Below, one piece after another: positions 10,626 through 21,301 of a stretch of 64,000 nucleotides of DNA. Both the position numbers and the translations under genes were made by a program. The stretch's first letter is position 1, and the number at the start of each line of letters is the position of its first letter. Under the pieces are notes generated by a model. It was not told the origin of the DNA, did not search any database, and saw nothing but the letters and a program-made list of their open reading frames with translations. The stretch is from Phaffia rhodozyma (taxonomy: Eukaryota; Basidiomycota; Tremellomycetes; Cystofilobasidiales; Mrakiaceae), in the NCBI GenBank assembly GCA_014706385.1, contig JACGZH010000002.1:558001-622000 (forward strand), written 5' to 3'.

Positions 10626-13600
10626 TCACGTTCGCCTCTGAACATTCCTCCTGATCTTCCGTCTGTCTCCACCGATGATATCTGCCCCCGGCCTCATTCG
10701 GTGATCCAGGAAAGGCAAATCTCTCAACCCAGCAACGCCATCGGCTCCTTCCATCGCAGTTTGATCCTTCCAATTCAACATGGCTGACACTGGAAGCTCT
10801 GTATCCCCTCGCATGATAATTCTCGCAGTAGGCAGAATATCCGGAGGGAGGGGAGTCAAAAGGTGGATTGTCTTGCTCGCTTGAGATGAGAGGTGTGCGT
10901 CAGGGGATGGAACAGAACGAATAATGGCGAGTCCTAGATATTGAGTTGCGGATGGTAACGGAAGAGGTTGACCAGACTCGTAAGGGAAACCCGTCGATGT
11001 TGATTGTAGAACCACAGACCTTGAGGAAGAAGAGGAAGGATCCGTTCGGACGAGAGCGACAACACAACCGCCCAAAGCTCTCCAAATCTCTTCAGAAGCT
11101 ACTTCTTCTGCTCCAGATCCTACCATATATATTCTCTCAATCGCCTTAGTCCAATCAACCGTCCAAGGTCGTTGCATGACGAGCGGCGTACTAAAGTCCC
11201 ACTTGGTGACCATGGTGGAGGATGCTAGGCGACCAGAGGTTTCCCCTGATAACGAGGCTGGGTCGATCGTTTTGAAGAATCGAGAATGAAAGTAGGAAAT
11301 GAGTCCCAAGATTCGAAGATCAACTGCTCCGTATCTGGCTGCTATCGGGGATACTCCAATCGGATTGAGAGCATATCTCTTGGCCTGATTCGATCGGGTC
11401 AGATGGCCATACCCGTCCGGCCCAGATCGATTCCTCTGGTCATTGTCTTCATCTGGTTCGATCTCACCGAAGTCTTGTTGAGGACGGAATCGGCCCCAAC
11501 CACCTTCGGTAGGAATGGCGGCTTCCCAGCCTTGCTCTTCTTCATCCGCAGGATCAAACTCGTAGATCACATTCGGGGAGACCATTCGTTCCAATCGGAC
11601 GAGAAGGTCCATCCCGAGTCCTTTGACCCATCCCTGGGTGTTGACGATTATAGGAATCACCGAATCATTGCGGCGGTCGATAGAGGATGAGCCTTGGAAA
11701 GGAGGGTACTGGATTGAAAGTCGATAGGATTCAAGCAGGTCGGCGATCAGGGTCAGGTATCGGGTGGGATTATGTCTTGGTGAGGAGGAACCCAGGTAAT
11801 GTGCCCGAAAAGGGATAGCAGGATGAGTAAACGGTGGCCCTGCATTTGAAAGAAAACACATCGAAGGATCAGCATATATGACTAGGTGTTTTGAGGTATC
11901 GTGAGATCTATACTGGATGTGAAATAACCTACCTAGTAAAGGCTTCTCAACTACTACTAGACTGATCGACCCCTCCGGTCCAAACTCACTCTGCCCAAGA
12001 TCTGTTTCCAGAAATGCGACCCGTCTATAGGTGCCCAGCAACCTGTTCGCGAGCAACCTCGAGAATCCAGACTTTCCAGCTCGTTTGGGACCTTTGACAA
12101 GTGCAGTGAAAGGCTGGGAAGTTTGTCCATCGTCGTCGTCGTCGTCGCCGTCTTGAGACTGGCCATCATCTGAACAAGGAAGCGGTTGAATAGACTTTTG
12201 AGTAGAGGAAATTCGAGGAATGCTCTGCTCCAAAGCGGTGTGCCATGTAAGAGGAACCGAATGTGCGGTGAATGAAGACTGATGAAGAATCTACAGAAAT
12301 ACATAAGAGCAGGTATGAGTACAGAACAAAATCACATTCTTCTAAGTTTGGGATGGAGGAAAGTAGTATACGAACAGGGTAGAATCCCCGAACACCCCAA
12401 CCAGCCATATCGCCCATCCAGATGCTCTCGAAATTAGGAACGATCCTTCCCATCGTGTCCAATCCACTCTTGCCCTCCCTGATGAGGAAGGCAGCCTTGA
12501 AGCCCTTCAATTGGTCAATGTCCAAACCAAGCTTTTTAATCAGGGACTCGGCCGAGCCTGATGGCGAGGCATGGGAAGGGGTGAGAACAGGAAGAGGATG
12601 ACTCGTAGGCGCATAGACAGGGAAGGAGTTTGAGTCGGGAAAGAGCGTTGTACCGAACAGAGAGAGGGAAGCGTGGAGAGGATAGAGAATGCATGTTCCA
12701 GAGAAGATCAGATCCTATTATGTTCTCAAGTCGACCGGTTAGAATCAGTAAGAACACTAGTCTCGAGTTACGTTATCTCTAAGATGGAGTGAACGTACCT
12801 CGTTTTCGCTCAAGAGTACTACAACAGCATTCTCTCCGTTATCCACATCATCAAATACAGTTCTTAAACGATTCTCGGACAGAAGAATAACGTTTTGTCC
12901 AAGCGCAGGGAAAAAAGTAGACATGGCACCTTTGTATGCGGACGGCTGACTGGATGGACTCAACGAACACGCGAGCGTTACATCATTGCCAATGAGTATA
13001 TCAGCATCAGCTTGTTATCCACTATTACTTGACCAAAGAAATTGCAATACACACGGCTTCTTGTACCTCTGAAATGGTTTGTTGATAATCTCTTCCTTCT
13101 CGGTTTCCACTGGCGAATTCATTCCCATGATCAAACTATCGTCCATCAACCCATCAGCTTCAATTCTGAAGCCTTCATCGCCCGCCACCATGTCTTCCTC
13201 TTTCCCCTCCTCTTCTTTATCCTTCGTGGTCCTCTCAATGTTTGATTCCTTCTCTAGTCCACTCCATCCTTTTCTATGCGATTTATGAGAGAACCCAAGT
13301 CCAACGATTTCACCATCCATCTTTAAGGTGATCTCTTCGTCTTCCTCGCTCTCGCTCTGTTCGTCCAATGACTCTGCATAGACCTCCTGTCGGTCGATGT
13401 CTCCAGGTAGGTCGAATCCTCGAAACGACCTCGATAATGGAGGCGACTTTTCGAACGCAAGGTGGTTTTCAAGCTCTTCGTCTTCTTCGTCATCATTGGG
13501 TTGCTCGAGAGCATGAGTGGGAGTATTGTTGGATGGAGTGGGAGGACTCGTAGTGGGAAGAGTAGTGGATGTTGCAAGAAGAGCTGCTTCACGAGCTTTG

Positions 13601-14250
13601 CGAGCTGCAATCGCGCTAAGGGGTCGAGAGGGAGGCGCGGCAATGGGAATTTGGACAACCTGCTCTGCGGTAGAGGAGGTGGAGAGGTAGGGACTTGAGT
13701 CGATTATAGGCGCTTGCTTGGGTTTGTCAAGCTTTCGCTTCTTGGAAGAAGCGGTGGGTGGCTTGTACGAGGTTTTGAAGGATTGAGAGCCCAGACTCGC
13801 GATAGTAAAAATGGACGCTTCTGCTGAAGCCACTTCTGCAGCAGCGGCTTTTCTTGCTGCCACCGCGCTTAGCGGTTTGTCGGAAGAAGCCGTCTTGGTA
13901 ATAGGCTCAGGGGTTGAGGTCGAGGCAGAGGCAGAAGAGGAGCCCAGAGTAGGTTTCCTCTTTTTCGTAGACTTGACGGAGGAGATTTGAGCTTTGGATC
14001 CATTCTGGCTGGCCGAGCTATCTCCGGAAGATGAAATAGTTTCGGAAGGAGAACTAGAAGCAGAAACAGAAGTAGTAAGAGCTGCTGCTGCTGCTGCTGC
14101 CGCTGCTTTACGAGCAGCGATTGCGCTCATGGGTCGTCCGGAAGACATGGAAGGAGATGCAAATGAGACCGTTTCGATAGGATCAAATTCAACAGATTTT
14201 GAGGATGTGGATTGAGCGAGCTTGCGTCTCTTCTGAGACGGAGAGGGCAT
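10626..14250 (-). CDS. GRC3: Grc3/NOL9 polynucleotide 5'-hydroxyl kinase
   Basis: RNA 5'-kinase that partners the Las1 nuclease in ITS2 removal from pre-rRNA. Seen: a P-loop GPKRAGKSGFSR followed by VAFLETDLGQSEFGPEG and PLLG/PPFTHP, the Clp1/Grc3 kinase signature, with an intron (11840-11932) between PLLG and PPFTHP. Upstream exons give GQNVILLSENE, then a region with FGTTLFP, and LGLDIDQLKGFKAAFLIREG, the N-terminal beta domain. The first exon, from ATG 14250 (MPSPSQKRRK), encodes a disordered basic and acidic region with three copies of an (R/K)P(M/L)SA(I/V)AARKA motif; one such motif is usual near the start of fungal Grc3. An in-frame ATG at 14403 exists, but the KRRK start resembles family members. 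Stop at 10626. Junctions around 13050-12760 are my least certain. Confidence 0.88.
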
Positions 14251-16256
14251 CGACTGTATAGTTGATCGTCTAGTGCTTTCAGTTTCGTTTCTACCGAGCG
14301 AAAGGAACAAAAAAGCAATAGTTGGATGAAATTGTTGCACCGCTATATACTTGATTCTTTGAATACCTAACCAAGGCTTTCCACGTGCTCTTGAACGCCA
14401 CATTATTACCTCTCCTAATGCATAAGACCCCTCGAAAAAATGCGGCGAAGAAAAATGTACAAAAAGGGTCAGCCGTCAAGGAGTCCTTTTCCTCTCTTCT
14501 TCCCTCCAACAGAACCACTGGTGAGTTTACCCTTCTTGTTCGTTGGATCCCTCTTCCTTTTCTATTCCTTTGAGCAAGAAGACAAACACCATCAAATGCA
14601 ATAGGAAGTGCCGTCTGAAGTGTCGCCCTCTGTTTGCAAACACAGACGGGGGTGTCCTGGACGAGATCCGGTTCTCTGATCTACCACCATGCTTTTCCCA
14701 ACTTGAACAACCGGCCGATTTAGAACATCAACTAATGATATGATGTTTTCTTTTTGGTTCTGCGATTAGATCTTCTAACCCTTGAAACTCCCGTCTTGTT
14801 GCTGTAAATTTGCTTGGCTGACCATTTTTTATGTGAGTGTTATTTCTTTCGACCGCATCCCTCTACCTACCACCCACCCTTCCCTGTGAGCCGACTGGCC
14901 AGGGTGTGCAGGATGCCTGTTAGGCATCCTGCACTCAACGTGATGACTTCAATCTTTTTTCTCTCCCCGTCCTATCGACCATGCCGAGACGACAGAGTTG
15001 GAGGGGGTCGCACCTCTCCATGGCGGACGCAGCGATGCGTGTGCCGAGTTTTGAGGCTTGCCAGCCTCATTTTGCCTGATTCCTACCTTCCACGCCTACT
15101 TCTTCCTTCACTGCCTATCTGCCTGTGTGTGCTTATATGTACCTGTGCTGACTTGGTTTGCTTTGTTGCTTTGCTGCTGTGTGTTGTGCGGTGCTGATGT
15201 GACGACGTAAAGACAGTGCATACAGATCGACGTTCGCCAGAGGCGATGGACAAGGATGTAGATCCAGATGCAGATGCGGACGCAGTGTAGCGAGGACTGC
15301 TCTGCTTGTGGCATGGTCTGTGCTTACTCAAGGTCAGTCGATCATGTTCTGTTGTGTGCACCTCGTTTCCTCTCCCTCCTCCCCTGCCCCTCTACTCTCC
15401 TCCCCCTCTGTTCAAAGATGCAACCAAAGTTTTCCAACTTCGCAGTTTCCTCCCTACGGTCCTCCTGCCCGCAAGCTAGAGTTCCTTCCGTTGTGAAGGA
15501 CCACCCCGTGCTCGCCTCTGGCACCCGAGCTCTCTCCTCGTTGTAACCTGTTCGCGGCGATTGGTTTCGAACCCCTTTGCCGCTTGAGCGGGCCGCCTCG
15601 GCCTTTCGCCCCTTACCGGGCTTGATCGGTCTTGATGGCGCGGACGGGTCGATGGGGGCTCTTCAGGAGGGTCGGTCTGCCCCCTTGTGGGGTGTGTGCC
15701 GACGGGTGGGAACGAATGAGGGTATTTTTCTTCCTTGGATGTCTGAGACCCTTCTACCTGATATGCTTCCGTATGGAGCATACTCTTTCTTTATCGTTGG
15801 TGAATCTGATGGTGTGAGCAAGGACTGAGCTGACTGTGCGTTGTGTCTTTTCTTGCTGGCTGGTTTTGCAGGTCTGTCTGTGTTTGTCTACGTGTCTGCC
15901 TCTGTGTGTGTGTATGTGTGTGTGTATGTGTTGTATACATATGTCTGTTGTTCCGCATGATGCCCCAAGAAACAGACAAGACACAACGGATACAAAGATT
16001 AGAAGCCACACCAGACGTTCATCGCGTTGAATATGTGCAGAGTTGATTCTGAAAATTTACATGTGTGTCAAGTATGTAAAGGCCAAAGCGGCGTTTAGTC
16101 TGTCAAATGGAAACTGATCTTATCAGCTAGGGTTATGACGCATGATGAATCACATCGGACTGCCTACACCATTTCATTTAACGTCGCGTCAACCTTCTGT
16201 TCCCTCCCCTTCTCATTCTCCCCTGGTTCGGATATCTGGATACATTCTAGGGCACC
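14251..16256. other. 2-kb divergent intergenic region with structured segments
   Basis: Lies between GRC3 (-) and the polymerase kappa gene (+). No open frame looks coding. It holds a series of strong inverted repeats (14611-14649 and 14906-15068, listed separately), a GC-rich block at about 15550-15720 and a TG-rich microsatellite at about 15895-15932. A T6 run follows the main hairpin at 14956. Confidence 0.6.
14611..15068. ncRNA. Candidate structured RNA locus (cluster of five hairpins)
   Basis: Inverted repeats seen by eye: CCGTCTG (14611-14617) with CAGACGG (14643-14649), enclosing the palindrome GTTTGCAAAC; a perfect 12-bp stem GTGCAGGATGCC / GGCATCCTGCAC (14906-14917, 14923-14934) with loop TGTTA; a GGAGGG / CTCTCC-type hairpin (15000-15019); ACGCA-GCGA-TGCGT with a GNRA-class tetraloop (15027-15040), extended by GGC/GCC; and GAGGCT-TGCC-AGCCTC (15053-15068). 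A T6 run lies between the second and third. I could not match it to U1-U6, 7SL, RNase P/MRP, U3 or tRNA. Strand, limits and transcription are unknown; it could instead be a structured untranslated region. Confidence 0.35.
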
Positions 16257-19200
16257 ATGTCAAGCAAGGAGCAGTCTGCGATGGCTAGTGCAGGCTCGTC
16301 GTCATCATCAACAGAAATCTCAGATTCTATGCTCCGTCGAATGGCAGGTAAGCGTACATCGGGATTTCCTTGTTCACGACGCGTCGATCTAATTTAATGG
16401 ACCATCTATCTCATCGATATTTCTAGGCCAGTCTGTCAACAAAGCCGGCCTCAAGAAAGACCAGTCCGAGATAAATAAGATTATAGCAGAGGCTTCCAAA
16501 GTTCGTTTCTATCTTGCCTATGCCACTCGAGAACAGAAAATTCTGGTAGGCTTTCTTTGGAGCCAGTTCCACTTACTGCTTGTTTGAACGCGTTGAAATC
16601 TGATCAGGGTTCCAAATTCTATGAGAACGAGAGAGAAAAGGACGAGAAGCTAGGGATACAGATTATGAAGCTGCTCGATAAGAGAGATAGATTGCTGAAA
16701 GAAGGAGTGGACCTTCGACGACTAGAGAGGGAATGTGACACTTTCGTTCGTTTTTCTTAGCTTTATCATTCTGTTCATACGCGTGTACGTTACTTACAAG
16801 TACGGTTCTACCTTGCGGAAACAACTGGATGATCAAAGCAGATTCAGAGAATTGAATCTCAGAGAGACTTGTCACAAACGATCGTGCACGTCGATATGGA
16901 TGGTTAGCGCTTAATATCCTACGAATTACGTGACCAAGCCAAGAAGCTGATCCTCTTGATGCACTCTTAGCGTTTTATGCCAATGTAGAACTGTTGGCGG
17001 ATCCAACGCTAGAAGGTATTGCCTTTGGTGTCGGAACGGGTTCGTCACACACGCTCAACAATGTTCTCTTCATGAGATCTGAGCAGAGGGTCTAAGGTTT
17101 TGATTTCTTCTCGCTTGAGTTCTGCAGGTGTCTTGACGACAGCTAGCTACGAGGCAAGGGCATACGGAGTCCGGAGTGGAATGCCCGTTTTTGTAGGTAA
17201 AGCCCCATTTTATCGTCGTTGCTCTCCTTTACTTCTTGCTCCAATACAGAATGGCGGTAACGACTGGTGTGTTTGCTCAAACCTATGAAAATAGCGAAGA
17301 AGCTGTGTCCACATCTGAGAATGGTGCCGGCTACATTCAACTCATATGGAGAATACTCTGGGAAAGTGATGGAGGTTAGTGATGTTGTTGTTCCTGACCC
17401 GGTTCATGTCATGATTAAGACTGTCATTTCATTCCCTCTGTCAACTTGATGAATAACCAAACAGGTCTTCCGGCGCTTCGACCCGAATATGGCCAAAGTA
17501 GGAATGGACGAAGCGTTCTTGAATCTAACGACATACATCCAAGAGGAACGCGAGAAGGATGGAACCGGTCAGGAGAGTGAAAATGCTATGCACAAGAGGA
17601 GAGAGCGCATTGTTAGAACGATAAGAGAGACTTGTAAGAAAGTCACAGGGTTGACTGTCTCTGCTGGGTAAGTATAATGTTCTTTTCTTTTTTTCTTGAT
17701 CTGATCATGATGAGAGGTTTCTATGAGTATCTGATTTCTTCGTATGTCTTTCAAACTCTGACGTCTTTCATACAGTATTGCGCCAAACAAGGTAAGAAAA
17801 CAGTCATCTCTTCCCGCCGACTTATAACTGACTTCAAGACACATTAACCATGGACCGTTATCAACAAGATGTTGGCAAAGATATGTTCTGATATCAACAA
17901 GCCTAATAACCAATATATTCTCCCTTTCACCCGTCAAGCCGTATTAGACTTCACCCGGACGCTTCCTATCCGAAAGTAAGTTGGTTTCTTATAACACTCC
18001 AAGATGACCTTCTTGGCTGATATAACAGTTCGAAAATACATAGAATCCCTGGAATTGGACGAGTTTCTGAGAGATGTTTGGAAGCACTCGGGGTCATCAC
18101 ATGTGGAGATATTATTACTAAGCGTGCTGAGCTTCATCTCCTAAATTATGGAGTCATCGAATTGCTCAAAGCTGGCTTAGGAGCAACCTCTAATGTGGTC
18201 GAAGCTGGACGGAGAGAGGACAGGAAGTCTGTTGGCTGCGAGAGGTTCGTTTGAGTCTACACTCTTGCTTTCAATCATATCTACGTATATATGCTGAGAT
18301 GTAGGTGGCTTCCTTGCCGATCGATTGATATAATTTTGGAACGAATAAACAGGACATTCAGAGAAAAGTCGAAAAGAGAAGAGTTGATCGCCATTGTCGA
18401 AGACGTGGCCGAGGAATTGACTGAGACTCTTCAGAAACTAGAATACACCGGGAAGACTCGTACGTTCTGCGTTCCTTTCGTGTTAGAATGCCTAAGTACT
18501 ATCACACCGTTGAAAGACATTTATTTGAGAGCTTTCTAGTAAGCTTGAAATACAAGACCCACGACTTCAAGCTCCATACAAAGTCGCATACATTGCAACA
18601 TGGCGAATATGTATGTTCAAGCTTGCGCAAATAGATGACGATAGTGATCTACAGATGAAGCCATTACTAACATTTGTTCAACAAACACAGAAAACGAGAG
18701 ATTCCATTCAGACTTGGGCTCTCAAAGCTTTAGAAGAATCTCTGCCTCTAAAACTAAGACTTTTAGGTCTTAGAGTCAACCAACTAAGAGATTTGAGAAA
18801 GAAAGGGGGATTGGAACAGGTCTGTTAATCTCTTCACCTCGCGGTTGACAGTCATTGTCCCGAATTACCGATGAAAGGTGCATCTTCTTCCCCTCCGTCT
18901 CTCTTATAGTATTTCACAAATCCGTCTCACTCTAGAAAGCTTCATGAGGACGATGAAGAGGCCGAAGGAGCGGATTTCAATAATGCTATCATTCTCGATT
19001 CGGATGAGGACCTCGAAGACAGTGAAGCGGCTGAAACAGAACAAGTCGAGCGGGCCATAAATGGTTCCCCGTTCAACGATGCCATTACCAACGCAGCTTC
19101 TTCTACGGCTGTTCCCTTCGCATCCAAACAAGAAACAGAGACAACACATCATCCGATGATATCATGCCCTATATGCTCGGTTAGTGGGACTTGATCAGAA

Positions 19201-19778
19201 ACAAATGTATCTGACTTTCACTTACGCCGCTTGATAACCTCAATCTGCTCCTTCTTGACAGCGAACCTTCCCGAGCTCGACGACGAACCAAGACCTGAAT
19301 GCACACATCGATGTTTGTCTCTCTAAAGACACGATTCAACAACTATCTTCTCGGCGCTCTAGTCCTATCCTTGGTTCAAGCGAATCAGTATCTTCTACCG
19401 GCGAGAAATCTGTTGGTTCTAAGAGCGCGAACAAGAGATCCAGAAGAGATATACCGACGAACAAGGAAGACGAGGAGGATTACGACTTTCTAAGACCTCC
19501 TACTTCAAGAAACCATTCAACAACTTCTAGTTCAGCTTCAGTTTCGCCAACCGTGACTTCATCGGGCGGAAGCTCGAACAAAAAGAGTAAGAACGTCCTA
19601 ATGGGCACGAAGGAGGCTCCTCGAAATCCGTAAGTTCTTCTTTTCATCCTCTTTGTTAACTTCTCCGCAGTATTCCGGGGGTGTCTTGCGCGCTTCGTAT
19701 CGATGATATCTCTATATGTGTCTAAGACTGATCAAAAATGGTGGTATTGTTTTCAGGTTTGCATTTATGAAGAGATAA
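16257..19778 (+). CDS. POLK: DNA polymerase kappa (DinB-type Y-family translesion polymerase)
   Basis: Translesion polymerase of the DinB branch. ATG 16257 (MSSKEQSAMAS). Seen in order: an N-clasp region (SVNKAGLKKDQSEINKII, KFYENEREKDEKL); palm motif VHVDMDAFYANVELL with GVLTTASYEARAYGVRSGMP; catalytic GMDEAFLNLT; thumb NKMLAKICSDINKPNNQY; helix-hairpin-helix IPGIGRVSERCLEALGV; little-finger end TWALKALEESL, LRLLGLRVNQLRD; then an acidic region and one Rad18-type ubiquitin-binding finger, CPICSRTFPSST...LNAHIDVCL, coded at 19162-19313 across an intron. About a dozen introns. My preferred last exon ends RNPFAFMKR with TAA at 19776; an alternative final exon reaching 20065 (...LSRLVDF) is possible. 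Most organisms' Pol kappa carries one or two such fingers. Confidence 0.88.
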
Positions 19779-20296
19779 CATGATTTCACATGCTTTCCTT
19801 AGAAGGCAAGCACCTGTCAAGGCCATTAGGGTTTGCTTATTTCTCATTCTCACACGTCACTCACGAGCGTGCATCTATTCAGATCTGGCCAAGACTCAGA
19901 GATATACATTACAATCCAAGTGGACAAAGACAGTTGAGTAAGGAAGAAGAGGTTGAAAAGCTAAAGAAAAATGTGCAAAAACACAGAAAAGGCCCCTTTC
20001 CTACTCCCTCCTCGACCACTTCGAAACCGGTCCAATTTCATCTAAGCCGACTTGTTGATTTTTAAAAAGGATAGAGGAGTTGAGAATGGTTAGGTTTGGT
20101 GCGATGGAAGAGAGCTTGAAGTTGTTCTGTAGATGCACGATACGTTCCAATAGTAGTCCCAATGCATACGAGAGGAGTCTGATCAGTTGTCATTCAGACG
20201 TATCAACACGTCACCAAGACTAACAAGATCTCGTCAATAAGAGGAAGATGCTAACCTCCACTCTCCTATCCTCCGCTTTTCTAATCGAATTTTCTA
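19779..20296. other. Intergenic 3' region between convergent POLK and SmG genes
   Basis: About 520 bases holding the 3' ends of two convergent genes. An open stretch at 19905-20065 (IWPRLRDIHYNP..., basic, ending LVDF) could be an alternative last exon of POLK but shows no recognised domain. Confidence 0.4.
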
Positions 20297-21002
20297 TCAA
20301 GCCGATAATGTTGATACTGATGTTACTGAGTTTCCTCGGATAACCTGAGAAAACGATTAACATGTGATACGTGATGTTAGCAGTGGACTGTTTGCTTACT
20401 GAGAAAATTCAGATGGGAATTTTTAGAATCTAGGCCTCAAAACAGATGCTTCAAATCAACCACTCTAGGAGTGGGTTGAAAAGTGAGGCAGATGAAGATC
20501 TGATGTTGTCACACAACGCCGCCGTCTTTCTCGACATCCCGCCCTTCTACAGTCATGGCATGTCAATCCATACAGAAAGCAGATGTGATTGCTCCTTGAA
20601 GATCCAAGCCAACGAGACCGATATAAGAAAGCTAACAAGAAGAAAGATGCATGACACTCACAACCATGCCAATCGAATGCTTCTCGGCCGGAACGGTCTC
20701 CTCGAACGCGTCGTCGACAACGAGGTTAAGGAAGATATCAAATCCTCGAAGGACACCAGTCACCTTTCGTCCACCCTGGATCAGAATGAAAATTCGCTTA
20801 TCCATGAACTAGTGTTTATACAAAGATAGAGATGAACAAGCAAGCACAAGAAGCGAGTGAAGCCACGATTGAAAGGTTGAAAAGGCCAGTCAGTAAGATG
20901 AATTTGATAGCATCTTTCTCGACAACCTTCGAATCCATTGAAGATATAGTAAAGCACGATAAACCTTACCTTTTTCAACTCGGGAGATGAAACTCGAGAC
21001 AT
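20297..21002 (-). CDS. SMX2: Small nuclear ribonucleoprotein SmG
   Basis: Core Sm-ring protein of the U1, U2, U4 and U5 snRNPs. Three exons give 75 residues, almost exactly the family length: 21002-20970 (MSRVSSPELKK), 20808-20662 (FMDKRIFILIQGGRKVTG, then LRGFDIFLNLVVDDA, ending KHSIGMV) and 20344-20297 (VIRGNSVTSVSTLSA, stop). Sm1 (GGRKVTGVLRGFDIFLNLVVDD) and Sm2 (GMVVIRGNSV) motifs are intact, including the RG-N of the RNA-binding site. The last nine residues differ from the usual MLEALERV. A second in-frame ATG nine bases upstream (21011) would add MPI. UBC9 starts 300 bases away on the other strand, so the two share a short divergent promoter. Confidence 0.93.
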
Positions 21003-21301
21003 TATGGGCAAATAGAGATGAGATAAAAGTGAATGTGAGCGAAAAGGAAAAAGAAGGGCTATGTGTTGGGTGGTGGTAAAGATTTAGAATGATCGAGCAA
21101 GCAAAAAAACCTAATAGAACATTTTCTGCGGCTCGATTAGAAAAAGTCAAGAAATCTCCTAATCAGCTTTCCACTTTTTTCCTTCCCTCCGTGCCTTTTC
21201 CTCATCTTTCTCATCAATCCATCAATCCTTCATCCCACTGGCTGCTTATTCTCAATTTTTGCTTCGTTTTTAGTACACAACCACGCACTGTCATACAAAG
21301 C

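Noticed and set aside
15555..15600. Possible tRNA gene (GGTTCGAAACC on the minus strand)
   Set aside because: The T-loop-like box is not flanked by a 5-bp stem, and no A box, anticodon arm or acceptor stem can be drawn.
15895..15935. TG-rich tract as a Z-DNA or recombination hotspot element
   Set aside because: An ordinary short microsatellite; nothing else supports a special role.
20781..21150. Longer minus-strand frames covering the SmG start
   Set aside because: They read through the first SmG intron; only the spliced product gives an intact Sm fold of the right length.
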